Source of the DNA: CAZUVM01 sp964623885
Lineage (GTDB): Bacteria; Verrucomicrobiota; Verrucomicrobiia; Limisphaerales; UBA8199
Assembly: GCA_964623885.1 (NCBI GenBank)
Contig: CAZUVM010000059.1
Span: 9,624 to 73,623 of the forward strand
DNA length: 64,000 nucleotides
Direction of reading: 5' to 3'
A program made the translations under genes and the position numbers. The notes below the pieces were generated by a model. It ran no database searches and was not told the origin of the DNA. It saw only the letters and a list, made by a program, of their open reading frames with translations. Of this stretch, positions 44,022 to 52,870 are shown piece by piece. The number at the start of each line of letters is the position of its first letter. Position 1 is the first letter of the stretch.

Positions 44022-45917
44022 TCATTGTTTGAGCTTTTCAAGTTGGCGCCTAGCATCCGGATAATTCGGGCGCAATGCGAGCGCGCGGGAGAAATGGAGC
44101 GAAGCCTCGTCACGTCTTCCCGCGTTGAGCAACGCGAGACCGAAGTTGTAGTGAACAACGGCGAGGTTAGGGTTTAGCGCGACGGCCTGCTGGAAGCGAG
44201 TGAGGGCGGCGTCCGTTTTGCCCTGAGAAGCGAGAACCACACCTATGGCGCCACAGGCTTCGGCGTAGTCGGGCTTGAGCGCAAGAGCTTGCTCGAATTC
44301 CTTGAGGGCATCGTCCAGCCGTCCTTCAGACTGCAGAACAACGGCCAGATTAAAGTGGGCGACCGCATAATCCGGCTTTAGAGCAACCGCCTGTTGGAAT
44401 TGCCGGAGAGCTTCCTGGCGCTGCCCCTTGCGGTAGAGGGCAGTGCCCAATGCGTCATACGACTCGGCCAACCGCGGCTCGATTTCGATCGCGGCCTCCA
44501 GATGCTGGATCGCTTCGTCCGTGTTTGTCAGATTCTGGAGCTGAAAGCTGCCAAGGTGCAACTCGGCCACCGCGTCGCGTTTGGTGACGTCGAGCGCATG
44601 TTGAAATAGTGTGCCGTTATCACGCCAGTAGCCAATTTGCCGCTCCGTTGCCGTGGCGGACGCGATCAGAACGCAGATTCCGACAACAACCAAAATCCTC
44701 TGACCGGCAGGCCAGCAGATCGTGACAAGCTCCGTCAGTCCCCAAACCACGATTACGAAAAGGCCTACGGAAGGAAGATACGTGTACCGGTCGGCCATTG
44801 ATTGAGAGCCTACCTGCACTAAACCGATAACCGGAACGAGAGTGCCAAGGAACCAGAGCCAACCAATCAGGGCATAGGGGCGAGCGCGCCGGATTGACCA
44901 AAGCAAGGCAGTGATTCCAAGTAGCAGCAGGCAGGCCGCCACCGCCGCGAGGAGCGGCAATTGAGCGGGCACGGGATAAAAAACTGAGAGGTTGGATGGC
45001 CAGAGCATTTTGGCCAGATAACGAACATATGCCACCAACGCATTCTCGATGCGAGCGGGGAGCGGCAACCGCGAAATTGCTCCACCCTGTCGCTGAGCCA
45101 GCCAGGTAATCACACTCGCGACCACAGCCAGCATAAGGAAAGGAAGCTTTTCCAAAAGCAGGCGCTTCAGCGGAATGAGTTGCGCTCGATTTTCGCCAGC
45201 GTCAAAAAGACGCCAGCGAAGTAAGGGCCAGATATCAAGGAGTAATAACACAAATGGCAATGTCACAAGCATTGGCTTACTTAACAGGCCGAGAATGAAA
45301 CACACCAACGTAAGGGAGTAATAGAGGGTGGCTCGCCGTGCAGACGCCTTGGCGTACGAGGCGTAACACCAAACCGTAAGCACAAAGAACAAACCGCTGA
45401 GTACATCCTTACGCTCGGCCACCCAGACCACTGACTCAACATGCAACGGGTGAACGCCGAAGAGGGCGGCGACAAAAAAGCTTCGCCAGGTCGCGCCGGT
45501 AATCCGTCGCAGCAGCACAAACAGCAGCAAAGTGGTTGCGACGTGGAACAAGACACTCGTCAGGTGATGTCCGGCCGGCCGAAGTTGGAAAAGCTGGCAG
45601 TCGAGCATGTGCGACAGCCAGGTCAACGGATGCCAATTCCCCGCATTGAAACTGGTGAAGGCCCAGACCACGCCCGAACCACTTAGACCCGACTGCACGT
45701 GCAGGTTTTCAGTCACATAGACATCGTCGTCGTAGTTGATGAATCCGTTCTGCCTGGCAGGGAGGAAAACCAATAGCACGCCGACCACCAGCAGCACGGC
45801 GCATATGAAAACGGCACGCGTCGAACTTGTCGATTTATCCACTGTCTTTCTAACAGTCGCAACAGGATTACACTTTGCCGTAGAGGCAATGCGGGATCCC
45901 TCAGCATTTGATTTCAA
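44022..45917 (-). CDS. TMTC-like GT-C/TPR membrane protein, paralogue 4
   Basis: A 631-residue protein combining about ten membrane helices with a C-terminal array of about five TPRs (from residue ~440). The first outer loop carries NYDDDVYVTENLHVQ, an acidic cluster placed as in GT-C glycosyltransferases; then NWHPLTWLSHMLDCQLF, FGVHPLHVESVVWVAERKDV, and KMLWPSNLSVFYPVP. The layout matches eukaryotic TMTC1-4 O-mannosyltransferases and their bacterial relatives. The cytoplasmic loop after YASYAKASARR is short here, unlike in its neighbours. Last gene of a four-gene array; starts with a four-base overlap (ATGA) with the gene before it. Confidence 0.8.
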   Translation of the reverse strand: MKSNAEGSRIASTAKCNPVATVRKTVDKSTSSTRAVFICAVLLVVGVLLVFLPARQNGFINYDDDVYVTENLHVQSGLSGSGVVWAFTSFNAGNWHPLTWLSHMLDCQLFQLRPAGHHLTSVLFHVATTLLLFVLLRRITGATWRSFFVAALFGVHPLHVESVVWVAERKDVLSGLFFVLTVWCYASYAKASARRATLYYSLTLVCFILGLLSKPMLVTLPFVLLLLDIWPLLRWRLFDAGENRAQLIPLKRLLLEKLPFLMLAVVASVITWLAQRQGGAISRLPLPARIENALVAYVRYLAKMLWPSNLSVFYPVPAQLPLLAAVAACLLLLGITALLWSIRRARPYALIGWLWFLGTLVPVIGLVQVGSQSMADRYTYLPSVGLFVIVVWGLTELVTICWPAGQRILVVVGICVLIASATATERQIGYWRDNGTLFQHALDVTKRDAVAELHLGSFQLQNLTNTDEAIQHLEAAIEIEPRLAESYDALGTALYRKGQRQEALRQFQQAVALKPDYAVAHFNLAVVLQSEGRLDDALKEFEQALALKPDYAEACGAIGVVLASQGKTDAALTRFQQAVALNPNLAVVHYNFGLALLNAGRRDEASLHFSRALALRPNYPDARRQLEKLKQ

Positions 45918-48061
45918 GGTTTCACCGCCTCTCGGAGCTTTTGCAGTTCCTGCCGGGCCTCCGGATACTCAGGGCGGATTCTCAATGCCTCGGAAAGATG
46001 TTGGATGGCCTCGGGCGTGCGGCCTAGTCGGGCAAGGCAGATGCCATAATTGGCCTGAGCTTCAGCATCGTCAGGAGCGCTCGCCGCAGCCGCCTCGAAT
46101 TGGCCGGCCGCCTCTTCGAGCCGTCCGGCGTTGAACAACAATGCTGCCAGATCCTTGCGTACTGAGGCATCGGTCGGTTCGAGCTTTACTGCGTCTCGCA
46201 AATACCCAACAGCTTCCCCGTTGCGTCCCAGCTTGAGCAAAAGTCCCGCAAGGTTTACATGGAGACGGAAGTCATTCGGGTTGCACTTAAGAGCTTCCTG
46301 AAACTCTGCGAGCGCCGGTTCAAGGTGACCCTGCCGCTGATAAGCGAAGGCAAGGTTACTGTGGGCCTCAGCGAAACCGGGCCAGCGGCGTATGGCTTCC
46401 TGGAATTGCCCGACGGCTTCCTCAACGCGGCCCAATTGCATCAGTACGCTTCCGTAGCTGTTGCGCGTGTTAATGTCGTCCGGCTTGAGGCGCAGTGCTT
46501 CGTTGAGTTCACGAAAAGCTTCATCCAGGCGGCCTTGCATTTGCAGGCAATCAGCGAGATTGCCATGGGCCAGATAGTTGTCCGGAACTGCTTCGATGGC
46601 ATGGCGGAACAGTGTTTCACTATCTTTCCAGAAGCCGACTTGTCGAAATGTGAAACCTATGCAGAGCACAACTGCCGCGACGCCCGCGCCTGTCAGAACA
46701 TATTTGTGCACCCGCCCTTTGCTGGCCAGAGCTGAAATGCCCCAAGTCAGCACCATGGCGATGCCAATCATCGGAAGATAGGTATAGCGATCGGCCATCG
46801 ATTGACGTCCCACTTGGATCAGACCGATCACCGGCAGCAGGCTGCCAAGATACCAGAGCCAGCCGACCAACAGGTACGGCGCGGTACGTCGCAGCAACCA
46901 AGCACAGGCAGTCAACCCGACCAGCGCCGCGCACGAACTCAGGAGCACCCATGCGGGCCAGTACCCAGGATGTGGATAAAACACCGCAAGGTTCACCGGC
47001 CAGAACAGTTTCACAAGGTATCGCACATAGGAAACCACTGCGTTCTCAGCGCGAGCCGACAGCGGCAACTCGCCGATCATGCCTGTTGCTCCTGCCCGGT
47101 GCTGCACCAAATAGACAACTAAACTGAAGAACGCCGCCAGCACCAAGAAAGGCAGCTTTTCAAGCAGAAGGCCAAGCCGTGCTTTCCTTTGGATACTGGA
47201 GGCAGGCTTCGGCGCAGCTTGCGGCGGATTGAGATTAAGCTCTCCTCCAATACCGAGTGCACGCAGGCGTTGCAGCGGCCAAATATCCAGCAATAGCAAG
47301 ATAAAAGGCAAAGTGACGAGCATCTGTTTGCTAAGTAAGCCCAACGTGAAGAAAAGACATGCAATGATATAAAAGCGTAAGGCGCGAGCATTCGAAAATG
47401 ACGCGGCCCCTGCCCTGCCACCACTTGATTCCTGCTGACCTCGTAACGCCTCACTTAATTGTAGCCGGGGCGGGGGCGTCCTCGTCCCCGTGGTTGATCT
47501 ACTCTGCTGAATCGGGGACGAGACGTCCCCGCCCCTATTCAACCGAGGGGTCAACTGACTTCGCGCCTGTCGCTCGCGCACATAAATCGAGTAGGACCAA
47601 ATCGTCAGAACAAAAAAGAAAGCGCTGAGGACATCTTTGCGCTCGGCCACCCAGGCGACGGATTCGACCCGAAGAGGATGCAAACCAAAGAGAGCGGCCA
47701 TAAACCAACTCCGCCAGGCTGCGCCGGTGATTTTTGTGAACACCAGAAACACGAGGATGGTGTTGAGGGCGTGTAAGAGAACGCTGGTCAGGTGATGCCC
47801 CCAGGCACGCATTCCGAACATCTGGCAATCCAGCATGTGCGAGAGCCAGGTAAGCGGATGCCAATTGCTCGCGGTCGAGGTTTGAAACGCCCATTTAATA
47901 CCCTGCCAGGTTAAACCAGTCTGCACGTGCGGATTGGCAGTCACGTAAGTGCCATCGTCGAAACTGACGAAATCGTTCGCCAAGATCGGTGCAAACGCCA
48001 CTAGCACCAGGAACCCAAGACCCAGGCAACCAAACAGGGACTGTTTTGATTGCGCGGTCAT
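45914..48061 (-). CDS. TMTC-like GT-C/TPR membrane protein, paralogue 3
   Basis: A 715-residue paralogue with about six TPRs from residue ~495. Signature blocks: FDDGTYVTANPHVQTGLTWQ, NWHPLTWLSHMLDCQMFG, FGLHPLRVESVAWVAERKDV, and KLFWPVNLAVFYPHPG. Between YSIYVRERQ and FYIIACLFF it carries an extra ~55 residues absent from paralogue 4; most derive from a 69-base palindrome at 47467-47535, in frame as residues 176-198. Starts 34 bases after paralogue 2. Confidence 0.8.
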   Translation of the reverse strand: MTAQSKQSLFGCLGLGFLVLVAFAPILANDFVSFDDGTYVTANPHVQTGLTWQGIKWAFQTSTASNWHPLTWLSHMLDCQMFGMRAWGHHLTSVLLHALNTILVFLVFTKITGAAWRSWFMAALFGLHPLRVESVAWVAERKDVLSAFFFVLTIWSYSIYVRERQARSQLTPRLNRGGDVSSPIQQSRSTTGTRTPPPRLQLSEALRGQQESSGGRAGAASFSNARALRFYIIACLFFTLGLLSKQMLVTLPFILLLLDIWPLQRLRALGIGGELNLNPPQAAPKPASSIQRKARLGLLLEKLPFLVLAAFFSLVVYLVQHRAGATGMIGELPLSARAENAVVSYVRYLVKLFWPVNLAVFYPHPGYWPAWVLLSSCAALVGLTACAWLLRRTAPYLLVGWLWYLGSLLPVIGLIQVGRQSMADRYTYLPMIGIAMVLTWGISALASKGRVHKYVLTGAGVAAVVLCIGFTFRQVGFWKDSETLFRHAIEAVPDNYLAHGNLADCLQMQGRLDEAFRELNEALRLKPDDINTRNSYGSVLMQLGRVEEAVGQFQEAIRRWPGFAEAHSNLAFAYQRQGHLEPALAEFQEALKCNPNDFRLHVNLAGLLLKLGRNGEAVGYLRDAVKLEPTDASVRKDLAALLFNAGRLEEAAGQFEAAAASAPDDAEAQANYGICLARLGRTPEAIQHLSEALRIRPEYPEARQELQKLREAVKP
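47467..47535. repeat. 69-bp palindromic element inside paralogue 3
   Basis: The left arm (47467-47490, starting GGGGCGGGGGCGTCCTCGTC) pairs with the right arm (47513-47535, CGGGGACGAGACGTCCCCGC plus CCC), with one mismatch and one indel and a 22-base loop. It is in frame and contributes residues 176-198 to the TMTC-like protein. Confidence 0.75.
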
Positions 48062-48095
48062 AGTTTATGGCGGAGGCTGAATCTCGATTGTTTCT

Positions 48096-50018
48096 TCATG
48101 GGTTCGGCGACTGCTTTAGCAATTGCAGTTGTCGTCGTGCCTCGGGGTAGTTCGGGCGCAGTTGCAGAGCATGTTCAAGGTGGGTAACCGCTTCGGGCCT
48201 CCGTTGCGACGCCAGCAGTGCCATGGCCAACTCAAAGTGTGTCTGCGGGGAACCTGGGCGCAGTTTCAGAACCGCTTCAAATTGAGTGATGCCTTCCGCA
48301 AAACGGCCCTGTCGACACAAAGCAACTGCAAGGTTATATCGAACAGCCGGTAAATTGGGGTTCAGGCGAGTCGCTTCCTCGAATTCAATAATGCCTTCCG
48401 CCACGTGATTCTGACGGCAGAGGACGTTGGCCAGGTTAGCGTGAGCCTTGGCCTCACCGGGCCGAAGCTTAATCGCCGATCGGAACTGATCGCTCGCTTC
48501 GTCGAGACGCCCCTGGCGTTCCAATTCGAGCCCCAGGTTAATATGGGCAAGGAAATTGTTCCGGGTGACTGCCAGAGCGTGCGCCCAAAGCGATTCGCTG
48601 GTTTGCCAATAGCGGGCCTGGTGAAAGGTTAATGGGACGCAAAGCACTACAACCGGAACGACAAACCAACTGAAGGCAGGAGTGAGTTTGCCGGACCGAG
48701 CAGCCGGCGCGACAGCTGTAACTCCAGCCTGAGCCTCGGAGCCGAACTGTTGAGCACGCCATGCCGCGGTCATGGTCTGCAGCCCCCAAGCGAGGACGAT
48801 GAAGATTCCAATAAGTGATATATAGGTGTAGCGATCGGCCATCGCCTGACCACCTGCTTGAATGATTCCAATCACTGGTACCAGGGTGATCACAAACCAA
48901 AGCCAACCCACGAACAACCAGGGATATCGCCGGCGTGACACGAGAACCAGCATTGTCACCGTTGCCAGAAATGCGATCGCCAAAACTACCAAGACCAGCT
49001 TCAGTTGAGCCGGAAAAGGATAAAACAAGGTTAAATCGACGGGCCAAAACATTTTGGCTAGATAGCGGCAATAAGACACTGCAGCGTTCTCGAGACGTAG
49101 GCCAATCGAAAGATTTCCCATTATCGTTACGGCACCACTCTGCTTTTGAACCAGGTACGTCACGATGCAGGAAATCGCTGCCAGGGCGAAAAAGGGGACT
49201 TTCTCCAGAACCAGACGGTTTAATGGAAGCGGGTGGCGCTTTAATGGCCAGAAGTCCAGAAGCAGGAGCACCAGCGGAAGAGACACAAGCATCGGTTTGG
49301 CCATCAGGCCAAGCGCGAAGAGAGTGAGTGCAAGGAGGTAGAACGCTACGGCATAGGAAGGCGAATGCTCTGAACCGGAGGTCCGTCGCATATCGTGCTT
49401 ACGAGTTTGCGACCAACTAAAACGAGCGTATCGGCCATAGGCAGCAACCGTCAGCAGAAAGAAAAGTGTACTCAGCACATCTTTCCGTTCGGCAACCCAG
49501 GCGACAGACTCCACATGCAGTGGATGCAAGCCAAATAGGCCGGCCACCAGAAAGCTGGGCCAGAGCGCTTTCGTCAGGCGCTTCAGCAGCAGGAACAGCA
49601 GCACGGTATTGACGCCGTGGAGCAACACGCTCGTCAGGTGATGTCCCCACGGCAGAATCCCATAAACCTGGCAGTCCAGCATGTGGGACAGCCAGGTGAC
49701 CGGATGCCAATTGGACGCCGCGGTGGTTTGAAACGCCCATTTGAGGCCGGTCCAGGTCAGGCCGGCTTGAACGTAAGGGTTGGCGGTGACGTAAAGGTCA
49801 TCATCGAAATCAATGAACCCGCTGGAGAACACAGGGGAAAACGCTGCAGCGACAAGCAGAATGAGCAAAGTGGACAGAGTAATCGGCGAAAGAAAAGCAC
49901 CCTTAAGGGTGTCGCGGGCCGTGGCCTGCATGACGATGCCGCTGCCAGCGCGCGGCAACGGTGGGCGCGGGCCAAGCGTGCTGGGGTTGGGCCGTGCCAT
50001 TGAGCTACTGCAGATCAC
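48096..50018 (-). CDS. TMTC-like GT-C/TPR membrane protein, paralogue 2
   Basis: A 640-residue paralogue with about four TPRs from residue ~480. Blocks: IDFDDDLYVTANPYVQAGLT, NWHPVTWLSHMLDCQVYG, FGLHPLHVESVAWVAERKDV and KMFWPVDLTLFYPFP. The loop before YAVAFYLLAL has about 20 more residues than paralogue 4, without an obvious palindrome. The first 14 bases overlap the end of paralogue 1, indicating coupled translation. The C-terminal ending QLRPNYPEARRQLQLLK is shared in pattern by all four paralogues. Confidence 0.8.
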   Translation of the reverse strand: MICSSSMARPNPSTLGPRPPLPRAGSGIVMQATARDTLKGAFLSPITLSTLLILLVAAAFSPVFSSGFIDFDDDLYVTANPYVQAGLTWTGLKWAFQTTAASNWHPVTWLSHMLDCQVYGILPWGHHLTSVLLHGVNTVLLFLLLKRLTKALWPSFLVAGLFGLHPLHVESVAWVAERKDVLSTLFFLLTVAAYGRYARFSWSQTRKHDMRRTSGSEHSPSYAVAFYLLALTLFALGLMAKPMLVSLPLVLLLLDFWPLKRHPLPLNRLVLEKVPFFALAAISCIVTYLVQKQSGAVTIMGNLSIGLRLENAAVSYCRYLAKMFWPVDLTLFYPFPAQLKLVLVVLAIAFLATVTMLVLVSRRRYPWLFVGWLWFVITLVPVIGIIQAGGQAMADRYTYISLIGIFIVLAWGLQTMTAAWRAQQFGSEAQAGVTAVAPAARSGKLTPAFSWFVVPVVVLCVPLTFHQARYWQTSESLWAHALAVTRNNFLAHINLGLELERQGRLDEASDQFRSAIKLRPGEAKAHANLANVLCRQNHVAEGIIEFEEATRLNPNLPAVRYNLAVALCRQGRFAEGITQFEAVLKLRPGSPQTHFELAMALLASQRRPEAVTHLEHALQLRPNYPEARRQLQLLKQSPNP

Positions 50019-52308
50019 TTAGCGCCCGTTGCGCTTCGGGATATCCAGGCCTCATGCGGATGGCCTCAGCAAACTCGCTGCGCGCCTCGGCGCGTTTTCC
50101 CTGCCGCACTAGCAACAGTCCGTAACCGTAGTGCCCTTCCGCATTGTCGGGGATGAGCCGAATTGCTTCCCGGTATTGGAGAGCCGCTTCGTCCAGCCGG
50201 CCTTGTTGGACCAGTCCCGCCGCATGTGCATTCACTGATGCGGCGGCGGCCTGGTAATGGAGACGGGCCTCATTGGTTTGTCCCAAGCCCTCGAGCGCAA
50301 TCGCCAGATTGATGTGGGTCATCGGCTGGTCCGGATTGATCTCGATCGCTTTGCGGTAATGTTCGAGCGCCTCCGCATATTGGCCTTTTGAAGCGAGCGC
50401 CACGGCCAGGTTGACGTGACCGTTGAGCAACATGGGGTTCACCTTCACGGCCTGGCGATCGTGTTCGATCGCTTCATCGAGTTGGCCGCGACTCGCAAGA
50501 ATAACGGCCAGGTTCACATGCGCCTCGGGGCAGTCGGGATTAAGCTGAAGCGCGCGCCGATAGCAATCCATCGCCTGATCATGTTGGCCTTTGGCAAACA
50601 GCGCATTGCCCAAACTCACCAGGCCATTGACCTGATCGGGACCACTCTTGATCGCTTCCCGGTATTCAGCGAGGGCCTCGTCGATTTTGCCACGATGCAA
50701 CAAATCGCGACTGAGATTGTAGCGCGCCATCCAGGAGTCCGGGTTTTTCCTCACGGTGTCGCGCCAGAGTGTCTCGAGGTCCTTGTACGAGCGCGCCTGC
50801 GACCAGGTCAAAGCTGCCAGACCGAGAACGAGCACAGTACCAATGATACCTGCCATTCGCGGCAATAACAGGGACGCCGAGGACGGCGTCTCTACCAGAT
50901 TTGAATTAGGTGTGGACGAGCGCGGCTTGCCAATCCAAGCCAACCCCGCCGCGGCCAGAGCAAGCGGACCAAGACAGGCAACATACTGGTAATGGTCAGC
51001 GACAAAGGTGTAACGGAAGGTGAACAGCATTATGAACCCGAGCGTCGGGCTGAGCGTTGCGACAAAAAACACCAGCGCCGTTTCGGGACCCCGGCCGAAA
51101 GACCGGCGCGCGTACCAGACGAGCAGACCCAAAGCTCCGCCAAGCAGAATCCAAATGTAGTCCAGCGGATTGGAGGCATTCACAGTCCAACGCGGATAAC
51201 TGAACGCGAGTTGAAAGGGCCACACCAATTTAGCGAGGTAAAACCAAACGCCGCGACTGGCGATCAGCAATCGATCCATCAATGGGATGGCAAATTCGGA
51301 GCCGTGGGTACCGATGTGGTGGCGCTCCCACCACATGGTCACCAAGCCCATTCCCAAACCCATAAAGACAAAGGGAGCGATCTGCGCCCAGCGCCAGAGC
51401 GTCAGCGGCCTCTTCTTGAGCCACAAAACCAAAACCAATGCGGCAGGAAGTGTGCAGGCCGTCGTCTTGCTGAAAAGAGCCAAAGCATAGAAGCTCAGGG
51501 CGAGCGGGTAAAAAGCCCAACTTTTAAGAATTTGGTTGGCCTCGGGACTGCGACCACTCGCATCGACACCGGCCTTCATGCCGGTGTCGATGCGAGAATG
51601 CCCTTCAAGGAACTGGAGCCAGGCCAGCAAACAAAGAAGAGCAAAGAACATCGACGAGACATTTTTTCGCTCCGTAATCCAGGCGACCGATTCGACCTGC
51701 ACAGGGTGCAGCGTGAACAAAGCCGCTCCAAGCCAGGCCCAGGGGATTTCCAGTCGCCGCAACAATCGCCAAACCAACAACCCGTTCGCCGCGTGGAGCA
51801 CCAGGTTCACCCAATGGTAACCCGTTGGACTAAGGCCCCACAGCGCGTACTCAAAACGGAACATCGTGTATACCAGAGGGAAGTACTGCGAGGGTGAGTC
51901 CTGAGAAAACCAAATCCGACCGAGGCCGTCCGGCGCGGTTAGGAGCTTGTTGCGGATGACGTAAACGTCGTCATCCCAAATAAACCCGGCGTGCCAGACT
52001 GGCTGGTAAGCAAGAACAGTCAGAAGAACCAGGCCCAGCCCGCACACAAAGGGCTGTCGCAGAAAGTTAACCAGTGAATCCAGCCACGGCACGCATTGAT
52101 TTAAAGGCGCTATCGGAGCACCCTTCGCCCCGCGATTGGCTGAAGGACGCGGCTCCTTGACGAGAACGCTGGTTTCAGCAGTTTTTTCATCATCCAATTC
52201 GGCGCTATCGGCGCGAAGTGACCTGTTTGTGGACACTAATTGTCCTGCGGCAGGTCTTTTGGTTCGGCCGTTTCGCCGCTTCATCAAGAGCCATGGTAGG
52301 TGGGTCAA
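50005..52308 (-). CDS. TMTC-like GT-C/TPR membrane protein, paralogue 1
   Basis: A 767-residue protein, the most divergent paralogue and first in the array. The N-terminal ~85 residues are Ser/Lys-rich and cytoplasmic. The acidic loop reads IWDDDVYVIRNKLLTAPDGL, followed by FTLHPVQVESVAWITERKNV and KLVWPFQLAFSYPRW. About seven TPRs fill residues 505-765. Two palindromic elements lie in frame: residues 238-251 (51557-51596) in the same loop that is enlarged in paralogue 3, and residues 473-479 (50871-50892) encoding ETPSSAS before a later helix. Confidence 0.8.
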   Translation of the reverse strand: MTHLPWLLMKRRNGRTKRPAAGQLVSTNRSLRADSAELDDEKTAETSVLVKEPRPSANRGAKGAPIAPLNQCVPWLDSLVNFLRQPFVCGLGLVLLTVLAYQPVWHAGFIWDDDVYVIRNKLLTAPDGLGRIWFSQDSPSQYFPLVYTMFRFEYALWGLSPTGYHWVNLVLHAANGLLVWRLLRRLEIPWAWLGAALFTLHPVQVESVAWITERKNVSSMFFALLCLLAWLQFLEGHSRIDTGMKAGVDASGRSPEANQILKSWAFYPLALSFYALALFSKTTACTLPAALVLVLWLKKRPLTLWRWAQIAPFVFMGLGMGLVTMWWERHHIGTHGSEFAIPLMDRLLIASRGVWFYLAKLVWPFQLAFSYPRWTVNASNPLDYIWILLGGALGLLVWYARRSFGRGPETALVFFVATLSPTLGFIMLFTFRYTFVADHYQYVACLGPLALAAAGLAWIGKPRSSTPNSNLVETPSSASLLLPRMAGIIGTVLVLGLAALTWSQARSYKDLETLWRDTVRKNPDSWMARYNLSRDLLHRGKIDEALAEYREAIKSGPDQVNGLVSLGNALFAKGQHDQAMDCYRRALQLNPDCPEAHVNLAVILASRGQLDEAIEHDRQAVKVNPMLLNGHVNLAVALASKGQYAEALEHYRKAIEINPDQPMTHINLAIALEGLGQTNEARLHYQAAAASVNAHAAGLVQQGRLDEAALQYREAIRLIPDNAEGHYGYGLLLVRQGKRAEARSEFAEAIRMRPGYPEAQRALSDLQ
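50871..50892. repeat. Palindromic element inside paralogue 1
   Basis: GGGACGCCG, loop AGGA, CGGCGTCTC, followed by TACCAG as at 18455. On the coding (minus) strand it reads GAG ACG CCG TCC TCG GCG TCC, giving ETPSSAS at residues 473-479. Confidence 0.85.
51557..51596. repeat. Perfect 17-bp-stem palindrome inside paralogue 1
   Basis: CTCGCATCGACACCGGC (51557-51573), loop CTTCAT, GCCGGTGTCGATGCGAG (51580-51596). In frame as residues 238-251 (RIDTGMKAGVDAS region). The GCCGGTGTC core recurs in the intergenic element at 61596-61658. Confidence 0.85.
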
Positions 52309-52451
52309 ACACCTAATTCAATTTGTTCTTTCGAATGGTAAATCTCCTGGGCGGATTTACCTGGTCAGGGCGAGGGGAATCGAGGGCGCACGGAGGCGGG
52401 CGGGCTGGGGACATTGAAGAAATGGCCTCCAAATTGCTGTCTAATATTTGA

Positions 52452-52625
52452 ATGAAGCGCGCCGGCTTTAAGATCCAACCAGAGAAAGGTGGCTGGCTGC
52501 GAACTACGCTTTGGCCTGTCAATCATCGCCACGACGTTCCGTTCTTCCGGTTGGTCGACATTCTGATGTTCTTCGCGCTCGTGGGTCTGACCGTGGCCAT
52601 TGCCCGGGTCGTGCTGGCGCACTGA
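52452..52625 (+). CDS. 57-residue single-helix membrane protein
   Basis: An open frame of 57 codons with an ATG and TGA stop. The product is basic at the N-terminus (KRAGFKIQPEKGGWLR), then HDVPFFRLVDILMFFALVGL, and a hydrophobic helix to the end (TVAIARVVLAH). It is the only sensible reading of this interval, and the Phe/Leu/Val helix placed after a basic segment is not expected by chance. It is divergent from the TMTC-like array. Function unknown. Confidence 0.5.
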   Translation: MKRAGFKIQPEKGGWLRTTLWPVNHRHDVPFFRLVDILMFFALVGLTVAIARVVLAH

Positions 52626-52673
52626 AAGCTCGGTCGTCCATCTGCTGTTAGGGCACCGGTTTCTTCGATTTCA

Positions 52674-52714
52674 CCACGGATTGCACGGAAACGCGGATTC
52701 CGTGCGATCCGTGG
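52674..52714. repeat. Imperfect hairpin repeat
   Basis: CCACGGATTGCACGGAA (52674-52690), loop ACGCGGA, TTCCGTGCGATCCGTGG (52698-52714): 16 of 17 positions pair. It lies between the small membrane protein and the convergent zinc-ribbon gene, with no strong T-tract, so more likely a REP-type element than a terminator. The remainder of 52626-52870 shows no gene. Confidence 0.65.
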
Positions 52715-52870
52715 TCCACGTTCCCAAAAGACTCTCCATAAACCTAGCATCACCGGACCTTGCAGGCGCCGTTCTGGCTAAGATGACTCCCGCCCGGGAC
52801 GCCGGCACTTCCAATGCGCCGTTCAGGAATTTAATGGGCAAAATTCCACGGAGGAATTCTTGCCACATGC

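Noticed and set aside
50992..51897. A 301-codon plus-strand frame opposite TMTC-like paralogue 1.
   Set aside because: Its product is Arg/Gln/Pro-rich and low in hydrophobic order, while the minus strand encodes membrane helices and conserved motifs.
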